A DNA stretch of 11,277 bases, taken from the NCBI GenBank assembly GCA_003445095.1, contig DLVS01000064.1, positions 1 to 11,277 of the forward strand, in the 5' to 3' direction. The notes beneath the pieces were generated by a model, which saw only the letters and a list, made by a program, of their open reading frames with translations, did no database searches and had not been told where the DNA came from. Source of the stretch: Verrucomicrobiales bacterium (GTDB lineage Bacteria > Verrucomicrobiota > Verrucomicrobiia > Limisphaerales > UBA9464). A program made the position numbers and the translations under genes. Shown here piece after piece: positions 1-5,244 of the stretch. Each line of letters begins with the position of its first letter. Within the stretch, counting starts at the first letter, position 1.

Positions 1-35
1 AACCGGTCGAGGCGGCTGGGATGTCCAGTCCCGTG
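1..35 (-). pseudogene. ardC: ardC 3' fragment left of the RIT element (continues outside window)
   Basis: Read on the minus strand from 35 downward, this stretch encodes H-GTGHPSRLDR. That is the segment that follows the HExxH zinc motif in ArdC-type antirestriction proteins. Joined to the HELVH end of the fragment at 3464-4042 it gives HELVHGTGHPSRLDR in a single frame, so both pieces come from one gene split by the element between them. The fragment runs off the left edge of the window, so its length and stop cannot be seen. It has no start codon of its own here and is unlikely to be translated. Confidence 0.88.
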
Positions 36-65
36 AGCGTTATGCCGAGCTCGGCATAACGCTCA
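34..65. repeat. Perfect 32-bp palindrome at the left edge of the RIT element
   Basis: The half-site TGAGCGTTATGCCGAG (34-49) is followed at once by its exact reverse complement (50-65), with no spacer. Bases 34-35 are shared with the target gene. It contains TTATGCCG and CGGCATAA, the same octamer used in the other end repeats, so it is probably a recombinase-binding site. One reading is arms of about 11 bp around an 8-bp centre, as in Xer-type core sites. No copy exists at the right end. Confidence 0.9.
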
Positions 66-97
66 TAATGCCGCAGTCCGGATTATGCCGCGCCGGA
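64..97 (+). repeat. Left terminal inverted repeat of the RIT element
   Basis: Bases 64-90 are the exact reverse complement of 3437-3463 (27 of 27). With one mismatch (92 against 3435) the match extends to 34 bp, ending at 97. It begins CATAATGCCGCAGTCCGG and includes one copy of GATTATGCCGC. Unlike the right copy it is separated from the target gene by the palindrome at 34-65. Confidence 0.95.
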
Positions 98-135
98 AGA
101 TGGGAGTGCCCTGAATACGGGACGTTCCGGCGCGG
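88..135. repeat. Hairpin-forming inverted repeat inside the left end
   Basis: CCGCGCCGGAA (88-98) pairs perfectly with TTCCGGCGCGG (125-135) around a 26-nt loop. Together with GATTATG/CATAATC on the outside (81-87 and 144-150) it makes a longer stem interrupted by an 8-nt bulge. It lies directly downstream of the ritC stop, so it could also shape the 3' end of the rit transcript. No T-run follows it, so it is not a typical terminator. Confidence 0.75.
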
Positions 136-138
136 CTG

Positions 139-150
139 TGCGGCATAATC
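139..150 (-). repeat. Left subterminal repeat (TGCGGCATAATC)
   Basis: These 12 bp are the exact reverse complement of 3378-3389. An 11-bp inverted copy also lies in the left terminal repeat (81-91). The last two bases overlap the ritC stop codon (149-151). Confidence 0.85.
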
Positions 151-1144
151 AGAGAGCTTCCAGGAACGCGAGAAGTTTGTCGTCCGGGCGATAGCGCCCA
201 GGATTGGTGGTTTTAGGGTTCATTCGTTTGAGGGCCTTCTCCTTGAGACGCAGATCGGCGTGCATGTAAACCTGTGTCGTTTCGACCGACTCGTGCCCCA
301 GCCAGAGTGCAATTACCGATTGATCAACGCCGTGATGGAGCAGTTCCATCGCCGTGCTGTGCCTCAGGACGTGTGGGCTGACTCGTTTTCCTTTTAATGA
401 CGAACACGACCTTGATGCGGACAAGGTGTGCCTTCTCACGATATGCTCCAGGGCATCACGGCTCAGTTTCTTGCCAGTGTTGGTGGGGAAGAGCGGGTCT
501 TGGTCAGTTCCTCCTCGTTCCTTGAGCCATGACTTGAGCACTTTGAGTGTTTCCCGCCGCAACGGTGTACACCGCTGCTTACGTCCCTTGCCTTCGCACC
601 GAATGTGCGCGCCTGCTCCGACGACGATGTCGCGACCGCATAGATTGACGAGCTCGGAGGCGCGCAACCCCGTTTGCAGCGCCACAGTCAAGATCACGTG
701 GTCGCGACGCCCCACCCAGGTCGAACGATTCGGGGCGGAGGCCAGAGCCTCCATTTCATTGCGGTCAAGAAAGTCGACGGTTCGTCGGACGTAGCGTTTG
801 CTGGGCATCGCCAAGATTCGTTGGCAGTGAAGCATGTATGCCGGTTCATTGATGGCCACGAACCGGAAGAACGAGCGGATGGCGGCCAGGCGCGTGTTCC
901 GACTCCGGGCGGTGTTGCCGCGCTTTCCTTCCAGGTGAGCGAGGAAATCACCCACAAGCGTCGAGTTCAGTTCTTCGACGCTAAGCTTGGTCGGGGCCTT
1001 GCCGGTCCGTTCGGTAGCAAAGCGCAACAACAACCGGAAGGTGTCGCGATAACCGGCGATGGTGTTCGGGCTGGCTTCCATCTGCGCCGTGAGCCGCTCG
1101 ACGAAGAACTTCTGGAGGAGTGCTGAAAGAGTTGGAGGGGTCAT
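149..1144 (-). CDS. ritC: Tyrosine recombinase, third gene of the RIT trio (RitC-type)
   Basis: A 331-aa tyrosine site-specific recombinase that cuts and rejoins DNA through a 3'-phosphotyrosyl link. The N-terminal part (about 5-100) looks like a SAM-like core-binding domain (NTIAGYRDTFRLLLRFA). The catalytic domain follows, with every active-site residue visible: Arg161 in TGLRASEL, Lys186 in EGKGRKQR, His258 and Arg261 in HVLRHS, His284 in LGHES and nucleophile Tyr293. The start at 1144 is set by an ATGA overlap with the ritB stop and a strong AAGGAGGA site 6 nt upstream, so it is translationally coupled to ritB. It is most like XerD-type integrases in style. A basic tail of about 30 residues follows the catalytic Tyr. 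Its role within the trio (which strand or site it cuts) cannot be read from sequence. Confidence 0.94.
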   Translation of the reverse strand: MTPPTLSALLQKFFVERLTAQMEASPNTIAGYRDTFRLLLRFATERTGKAPTKLSVEELNSTLVGDFLAHLEGKRGNTARSRNTRLAAIRSFFRFVAINEPAYMLHCQRILAMPSKRYVRRTVDFLDRNEMEALASAPNRSTWVGRRDHVILTVALQTGLRASELVNLCGRDIVVGAGAHIRCEGKGRKQRCTPLRRETLKVLKSWLKERGGTDQDPLFPTNTGKKLSRDALEHIVRRHTLSASRSCSSLKGKRVSPHVLRHSTAMELLHHGVDQSVIALWLGHESVETTQVYMHADLRLKEKALKRMNPKTTNPGRYRPDDKLLAFLEAL

Positions 1145-2088
1145 ACGCGATCCTCCTTCGACAAGGATTTGATTGCTCGCTGCGAGGCCAGCTCCAGCAA
1201 TTCGGGAACGGCCTCAATGTACCAATAGGTATGGATGGGGTGGGCGTGTCCCAAGTAGGTCGTCAGTTTGAGCATCTCTGCCGCCGCATCCTTGCCAGAG
1301 CGATACCAGCCCAACAACGTTTGCACCGCGAAGGTGTGCCGGAGATCATGAATGCGCGGGCCACGACCATGCTTGTGGTAGCGTTGAGGTGGGCGCAACC
1401 CGATGCGTTTACAAACCACGGCGAAGTTATACCGAACAGAGCAGTCCGTGAGCCGTGTTCCACGTTCAGACAGGAAAAAGGATTCTTGGTCTCCTCCCCA
1501 CAGTCGGTGTCGTTCGCTGGCATAATCCGCCAGCCTGGCCTTCGTGCTTTCGGACACGGGAACGAACCTTTCCTTTCCCAGCTTTCCCCGGCGTATCCTC
1601 AAGATTCCTAATCCCAGATCTACATCAGCAACATCCAGCGAGATCGCCTCGCTGATCCGCAGACCTGTGGCCGCAACCAAGCCAATAAATGTCGAAATGG
1701 TAAGCGCTCGAAAACCATAAATCGAAGGTAGCGTCGCAGCAGCGTGAACAATGCTCTGGATTTCCTGCTGGCTATAGATGTAGGGACGCACCCGCCGATG
1801 GCCGTAGGGAATCAGCCCTTGTGGGGGCACTTCGTTGCGGGAATCAAGGGCATGCAACCAACGAGCAAAATTTCGGATCATACCCAGCCGCGCACCCCAT
1901 GTTGCCCGGTGCGCCCGGCCGAACGACTTCTGCCATTCGAGAAAAAGATGAGTGGTGATGTGATTGGCGCCCTTGCTCTCGGCGAAGGCAGCAAACCTGT
2001 GCAGGATCCTTGCGGATGTACTCAGCTTGTATCCCAAGGCCCGTCGGACGGTCAGATACCTGTTTAACTCTTGGGTCAGCGTGCTCAT
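1141..2088 (-). CDS. ritB: Tyrosine recombinase, second gene of the RIT trio (RitB-type)
   Basis: A 315-aa tyrosine recombinase with a full catalytic set: Arg144 in TGLRISEA, Lys169 in RRGKLGKERF (Lys172 is the alternative), His247 and Arg250 in IHDLRHTF, His281 in YLGHAHP and Tyr290 in YWYIEA. The N-terminal third (about 1-90) is the DNA-binding core domain. The frame is open to an ATG at 2112, but the ATG at 2088 is preferred. It overlaps the ritA TGA as ATGA, follows an AGGGGGAG site, and begins MSTLTQELNRYL, which is where homology-like sequence starts. The insert between the Lys and HxxR regions (RPPQRYHKHGRGPR) is rich in basic residues. The gene sits between ritA and ritC with 4-bp overlaps on both sides, so the three proteins are probably made together. 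Confidence 0.93.
   Translation of the reverse strand: MSTLTQELNRYLTVRRALGYKLSTSARILHRFAAFAESKGANHITTHLFLEWQKSFGRAHRATWGARLGMIRNFARWLHALDSRNEVPPQGLIPYGHRRVRPYIYSQQEIQSIVHAAATLPSIYGFRALTISTFIGLVAATGLRISEAISLDVADVDLGLGILRIRRGKLGKERFVPVSESTKARLADYASERHRLWGGDQESFFLSERGTRLTDCSVRYNFAVVCKRIGLRPPQRYHKHGRGPRIHDLRHTFAVQTLLGWYRSGKDAAAEMLKLTTYLGHAHPIHTYWYIEAVPELLELASQRAIKSLSKEDRV
1151..1158 (-). promoter_or_regulatory. Ribosome binding site of ritC
   Basis: AAGGAGGA on the minus strand lies 6 nt before the ATG at 1144, inside the 3' end of ritB. It fixes the ritC start and supports coupling through the 4-bp overlap. Confidence 0.85.
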
Positions 2089-3338
2089 TTCACTCCCCCT
2101 TTCACCGGCCACGGAAGGGCGATGGATCGCAGACCTTCAATATCTAGCTTGGCATACTTGAGGGTGGTTGCTCTCGAGCGGTGGCGCATCACGTTGGCGA
2201 TTTCATCCAACGAAGCTCCACGCTGCACTAGATTGGTCGCAAGGCTATGGCGAAGAATGTTACATCCCACATAGGGGACCGGTGGTTTTATCCCGATCTT
2301 GTTGAATGCTTCCTTCAGGATGGCATTGAGAACGGTCGCATCTTCAAAAGGGCAATGGGGTGCACGGTCGGTGACGAACAGCGAGCGTGAGGCGGTGACA
2401 CGATCCTGTTGGATATACGTGGCCAGAGCCTTGCCGACCTCCTCGGTCAGCGGAACGCGATCGAACAGATCGCCCTTGCCACGGACGGTGATTTCGCCCG
2501 AACGCCAGTCGATGTCTTCGATTTGAATGGAGACGACTTCCGGCGGTCGCAACCCTAACCGGGCCAGCAGCAGCACCATGGCATAGTTGCGCCTGCCAAT
2601 GGGCGTGTCAGACCGAACTGCCGCAAGGATTGCTTCCACCTGCTCGGGGAGCAAATGCCGCGGCAGCCTTTGTCCGTAACGCTGGGCAACCCTAGGAATG
2701 CCCAGGCTGAGGTTTGTCTTGGTCCGGCCGACTTTGAAAAGAAACTGAGCGAATCGCCGCAGGCTGGTGGCCACTGTCGTGACACGGTAAGGCGCTTTTC
2801 GCACCTGCAGGCTACGCATGAAGTCGGTGATGTTCACCAACGTGATCTGAGAGAGATCTTCGGCCTCATCCCCAAACCGGTATCGAAGGAATCGAGCGAT
2901 TAAATACCATGCATCCGCAATACTTCGTTCACTCAAGCCTCGGTCGCGACGCAAATATGACTCGTATTCACGCCTGAGTTTCTCCCGCCTGCTTTCCACC
3001 CGAGTAGGTTCCGCGACGCGTATTTCAGCGCCCTCTTTCATCAGGAATTGAACGAAGCTCTTGACGATGTATCTGCCACTCTGCCGGAAGTAGACAGGCG
3101 ATTGGGTTTTGGAGAACAACCTCAAAGCTTCCTCCTCGTCTAAATCTCGAAGGGCGACTCGGTGGGATCGCATGACGGCGTCAAGCGCACTGATCGCCCG
3201 GGTGTAACCTGCCAAAGTGTTTCGGGAGTAGTAATGCCTCTCAAGATGGGCAAGGAATCGCCGCTGATAGTCGCCCAACCTGGTGGGCTTTGGGAGGACA
3301 ACGCGGGAATGGATGGTTTTGGGACAATGATTTCGCAT
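2085..3338 (-). CDS. ritA: Tyrosine recombinase, first gene of the RIT trio (RitA-type), box II Asn
   Basis: A 417-aa tyrosine recombinase and the first gene of the rit operon. It is longer than its partners because about 110 extra N-terminal residues precede a second core-binding-like region (about 115-215, YLRRDRGLSERSIADAWYLIARFLRYRF). The N-terminus itself (NTLAGYTRAISAL, about 40-52) also looks like a core-binding fold, so two such domains may be stacked. The catalytic domain shows Arg264 in LGLRPPEV, Lys288 in RGKGDLF, Arg363 in NILRHS, His386 in MRHRS and Tyr395. The usual box II His (HxLRH) is Asn360 here, from the unambiguous codon AAC. The start at 3338 has only a weak ribosome site, and a 17-bp dyad lies just upstream. 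The stop overlaps ritB by ATGA. Confidence 0.92.
   Translation of the reverse strand: MRNHCPKTIHSRVVLPKPTRLGDYQRRFLAHLERHYYSRNTLAGYTRAISALDAVMRSHRVALRDLDEEEALRLFSKTQSPVYFRQSGRYIVKSFVQFLMKEGAEIRVAEPTRVESRREKLRREYESYLRRDRGLSERSIADAWYLIARFLRYRFGDEAEDLSQITLVNITDFMRSLQVRKAPYRVTTVATSLRRFAQFLFKVGRTKTNLSLGIPRVAQRYGQRLPRHLLPEQVEAILAAVRSDTPIGRRNYAMVLLLARLGLRPPEVVSIQIEDIDWRSGEITVRGKGDLFDRVPLTEEVGKALATYIQQDRVTASRSLFVTDRAPHCPFEDATVLNAILKEAFNKIGIKPPVPYVGCNILRHSLATNLVQRGASLDEIANVMRHRSRATTLKYAKLDIEGLRSIALPWPVKGGVK
2093..2100 (-). promoter_or_regulatory. Ribosome binding site deciding the ritB start
   Basis: AGGGGGAG on the minus strand lies just before the ATG at 2088, within the last codons of ritA. It favours 2088 over the in-frame ATG at 2112. 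Confidence 0.7.
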
Positions 3339-3341
3339 GGG

Positions 3342-3358
3342 TCTTTCAGACTGAAAGA
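3342..3358. promoter_or_regulatory. 17-bp dyad just upstream of ritA
   Basis: TCTTTCAG (3342-3349), a single A, then CTGAAAGA (3351-3358) form a perfect 8-bp dyad ending 4 bp before the ritA ATG. It overlaps the expected leader and ribosome-binding region. It could be a protein operator for the rit operon or an RNA hairpin that limits ritA translation. No partner regulator is encoded in the element. Confidence 0.5.
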
Positions 3359-3377
3359 ACGGAGCGAATTTCCCAAA

Positions 3378-3389
3378 GATTATGCCGCA
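3378..3389 (+). repeat. Right subterminal repeat (GATTATGCCGCA)
   Basis: These 12 bp are inverted relative to 139-150 and also to 3435-3446 in the right terminal repeat. On the minus strand they contain CATAAT, a -10-like hexamer about 40 bp upstream of the ritA start, although no good -35 is visible at 16-18 bp. They also supply the TAA that closes the truncated ardC frame. Confidence 0.85.
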
Positions 3390-4042
3390 ACAAACCAGCC
3401 GATTTCCTTCATTCCTGCGGTGATTCGCCTCCGGTGCGGCATAATCCGGACTGCGGCATTATGGACCAGCTCATGAAACAACGTCGCGAAGTAGGAATCG
3501 GCGCTCTCAAATTGGGATAGGTGGGGCATCAAAATTCGATCGGCGACACTGTCGTACGCCGGAGCATTGTGAATCCCATGCGTGATTTCCGGCTTGTTGG
3601 GCGTGACCTCCAGAATTTGGTCAGCGATTTCCAGCCGGCGGTGCTCCAGGCATCGAACATCGTCTTCGGGACGTTCCACGCCTTCGACCTGATCCAGATT
3701 AAAGACGTGACTGGCGAATGGAACGCATCGAGCCAGCGCGGAATGATGGCCGTTGGTTTTTGCCGCCTCCATTTCCTCCGGCGTTCTCCATTTCCAGTAC
3801 ACGACCGTGGTGGCCTTCTCCCCCTTCCGGACGTGTCCGCCCAAGCGCAAAGCTTCCCGAAAGGTCAGCCAGTATCGTGAGGAAAAATCCGTGGTGGCGA
3901 GAACCAGGATGTTGATTCCGCGATACTCTCGTCCCGTGGACAGACTCGCGGGAAGGCCGGTTTGCCAAGTTCGACGCCAAGGCGCTTGGCCTTTTTCAAG
4001 TTGAGCAACGATTCGATCCGTGATGGTCTGATAAATGTTCAT
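3380..4042 (-). pseudogene. ardC: ArdC-type antirestriction protein, 5' part, truncated by the RIT insertion
   Basis: ArdC proteins bind single-stranded DNA through an N-terminal DUF1738-type domain and carry a zincin-like metallopeptidase domain. They protect incoming plasmid DNA from restriction. Residues 1-125 here (MNIYQTITDRIVAQLEKGQ, PWRRTW, GINILVLA, YWLTFREA, GGHVRKGEKATTVVYWK) match the N-terminal domain. HELVH (190-194) is the zinc motif. From residue 195 the frame reads RIT end sequence and stops at 3380, so the third zinc ligand and the whole C-terminal part are lost. The start at 4042 is chosen over the upstream ATG at 4081 because GGAGGA lies 6 nt before it and the protein then begins at the conserved MNIYQTI. 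A 220-aa product could be made that keeps the DNA-binding domain but lacks protease function. The remaining gene end is at 1-35. Confidence 0.92.
3430..3463 (-). repeat. Right terminal inverted repeat of the RIT element
   Basis: This is the inverted partner of 64-97, with 33 of 34 bases matching and the outer 27 identical. It abuts the host gene directly: base 3463 is the first base of the ardC His194 codon on the minus strand. The outer end reads GCGGCATTATG. Confidence 0.95.
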
Positions 4043-4048
4043 AGTTAT

Positions 4049-4054
4049 TCCTCC
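4049..4054 (-). promoter_or_regulatory. Ribosome binding site of ardC
   Basis: GGAGGA on the minus strand lies 6 nt before the ATG at 4042 and decides the start against the in-frame ATG at 4081. Confidence 0.8.
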
Positions 4055-4079
4055 GAGTTGTTTGTTCTCCCTCCTCCCC

Positions 4080-4144
4080 AAAAAACATTCCCCGGGAGGG
4101 AGGGGGTTTTCATTTCGCGCTGAAACCCCCTCACTCCTGGGGAA
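4080..4144 (-). terminator. Hairpin plus T-run in the ardC leader (terminator or attenuator)
   Basis: Bases 4088-4109 and 4123-4144 form a 22-bp stem with two mismatches around a 13-nt loop. The loop-proximal 8 bp, GGGGGTTT/AAACCCCC, are perfect. On the minus strand the stem is followed, after TG, by six T (4085-4080), which is the form of a rho-independent terminator. It ends only about 37 bp before the ardC ATG, too close for an ordinary promoter in between. It may end transcripts from parB, or act as an attenuator in a long ardC leader. Confidence 0.65.
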
Positions 4145-4428
4145 GTGCGTTCACTGCCAGACCGAAGGTCTGACCGCTTCAAAAAAGCAACAGGCGGAGT
4201 CGGGGCGGAAGAAGCGAAGGTCGCGCGGGAAGAGCAAGCGCCGTGACAGCTCTGCTGGCACTGGGCTTGCCCGGGCGACCCGGAGCGCCGCCCCGCGCAG
4301 CCAAAGATAGAGTCAAGGCGCCAGCCTTGGGGCGGCTTGTCAGTTGTTCCTGGAAACTTCCTGCGAAAGCGGACACACATTCGTCCGACCAGCCTTGCTT
4401 TTAGTGCTTATGTTCAGACGTCGGAACA
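4145..4428. other. Non-coding stretch between parB and the ardC leader
   Basis: No convincing gene is seen in about 280 bp. The open frames here lack ribosome sites and look like low-complexity shadow translations. Minor structures are present. A 6-bp hairpin lies at 4158-4172 (CAGACC/GGTCTG, 3-nt loop). Another lies at 4314-4329 (CAAGGC/GCCTTG, 4-nt loop), followed on the minus strand by ACTCTATCTTT, and could be a weak parB terminator. An ardC promoter would be expected here on the minus strand, but I cannot point to one. Confidence 0.5.
4411..4428. promoter_or_regulatory. Imperfect 18-bp dyad directly behind parB (candidate ParB site)
   Basis: TGTTCAGACGTCGGAACA is palindromic in 8 of 9 base pairs and ends one base before the parB stop codon. 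It shares 15 of 18 bases with 4700-4717 inside parB. ParB proteins bind palindromic parS sites that often lie near their gene. This sequence is not the chromosomal Spo0J consensus, so the assignment is by position and symmetry only. Confidence 0.4.
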
Positions 4429-5244
4429 TCACCCCTGCTCTCCAGTGACCTTCGTGATCGCCGCTCGTAGGATTTCCGTGATTCGCTCGTTGGTCAGGTC
4501 GCCACCGAGCACTCGCACCGCGACTCGGGCGTCTGGCAAAGAAATGGTGGCAGCGAGCGCCTTGGAGTCGTTGCTTCTGCTCTTGGCGGCGCGAGCCTTC
4601 CGCACAGTAAGTTCGCCCTGCTGTGCCTGCTCCCAGAGTTCCCGCTGACGCTGCGAATCCGGCTCCTTGGCCACTTCCAGAAGAACGGATTTCGACACGG
4701 ATTCAGACGTCTGAACAGTGGCAAGCAGCGCTGGGTCGAGATCCAACAATCGAAGCGTCTGATTGACTGAAGCCACGGACTTGCCGACCTGTCGGGCCAT
4801 TTCGCGTTGCGTCAGATTGAACTCCTCCATCAGCCGCCGGAGGCCGTGCGCCTCTTCAACCGGACTCAGATCCTTTCGGTGCATATTCTCGATCAGCTGC
4901 AAGGCGAGGCGCGATTGTTCCTCGACCGTACGGACAATGCAGGTCAGCGTGTCCATCCCAAGACTCCTGCAAGCGGCAAAGCGGCGTTCGCCCGCCAAGA
5001 TGCGGTATCGTCCGCCTGTGGTAGCTTCGACGATGATGGGATTCAAGAGCCCATGCTGCCGAATGGAGAGCGCGAGATCGGTGAAGTCGCCGAGCACATG
5101 TCTCGGTTGATCCGGATCGGGATCAATCAGCCCCACGGGAAGCCTGACCATTTGAGGCTCGTCGCTGTCGGCCAAATCAATCGGAGCAAATGGGGCATCG
5201 GCATCGTTTCGGGTCAACGATTCGTTCGAAGGAGGCGTTGCCAT
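4429..5244 (-). CDS. parB: ParB/Spo0J-family partition protein
   Basis: A 271-aa centromere-binding protein of the ParB/RepB/Spo0J family. ParB loads at parS sites and works with a ParA ATPase to segregate plasmids, integrative elements or chromosomes. The N-terminal CTPase/ParB domain spans about 33-125. It shows LIDPDPDQPR (39-48), the nucleotide-binding signature GERRFAA (85-91), and ENMHRKDLSPVEEA (119-132). The helix-turn-helix is at about 144-165 (LTQREMARQVGKSVASVNQTL). The C-terminal third is shorter and less conserved, as usual for dimerisation tails. The start at 5244 follows GAAGGAAG at a suitable distance. No parA is in the window; it may lie elsewhere, or this may be an orphan KorB- or Noc-like DNA-binding protein. 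Its place next to ardC points to a plasmid or ICE backbone rather than the chromosomal parAB locus. Confidence 0.9.
   Translation of the reverse strand: MATPPSNESLTRNDADAPFAPIDLADSDEPQMVRLPVGLIDPDPDQPRHVLGDFTDLALSIRQHGLLNPIIVEATTGGRYRILAGERRFAACRSLGMDTLTCIVRTVEEQSRLALQLIENMHRKDLSPVEEAHGLRRLMEEFNLTQREMARQVGKSVASVNQTLRLLDLDPALLATVQTSESVSKSVLLEVAKEPDSQRQRELWEQAQQGELTVRKARAAKSRSNDSKALAATISLPDARVAVRVLGGDLTNERITEILRAAITKVTGEQG
4700..4717. promoter_or_regulatory. Second dyad inside parB (perfect 14-bp core)
   Basis: The core TTCAGACGTCTGAA (4702-4715) is a perfect palindrome, and the 18-bp block matches 4411-4428 at 15 positions. It encodes the VQTSES part of ParB, so the reading frame also constrains it. 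It is a candidate second ParB-binding site. Confidence 0.35.

Larger units (their letters stand above)
36..3463 (-). mobile_element. Recombinase-in-trio (RIT) element inserted in ardC
   Basis: Three adjacent tyrosine recombinase genes in one direction, overlapping ATGA-style, are the signature of RIT elements. The limits are set by the host gene: removing 36-3463 restores an uninterrupted ardC frame across the HExxH motif. The dinucleotide TG occurs at both edges (34-35 and 3462-3463) and only once in the restored target, so the limits are ambiguous by 2 bp, from recombination overlap or a 2-bp duplication. Inside the limits lie 34-bp terminal inverted repeats with one mismatch (64-97 and 3430-3463) and subterminal 12-bp inverted repeats. 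A palindrome lies outside the left repeat only. No cargo gene is present. All three recombinase frames are intact, so the element may still be mobile. Confidence 0.93.

Noticed and set aside
88..135. Rho-independent terminator of the rit operon
   Set aside because: The stem is strong, but no T-run follows it on the minus strand and the loop is 26 nt. It fits better as part of the element end structure.
34..150. CRISPR-like or integron attC-like reading of the clustered TTATGCCG repeats
   Set aside because: The repeats alternate in orientation, are unevenly spaced and are mirrored at the other end of the element. This fits recombinase end sites. There is no array of equal spacers and no integron integrase.
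2085..2112. ritB starting at the ATG at 2112 (28-bp overlap with ritA)
   Set aside because: The ATG at 2088 gives the ATGA overlap seen again at ritB/ritC and has a better ribosome site. The extra eight residues look unconserved.
4082..4428. Small genes on either strand between ardC and parB
   Set aside because: The candidate frames overlap the hairpin, lack ribosome sites and give low-complexity peptides. I see no support for coding.
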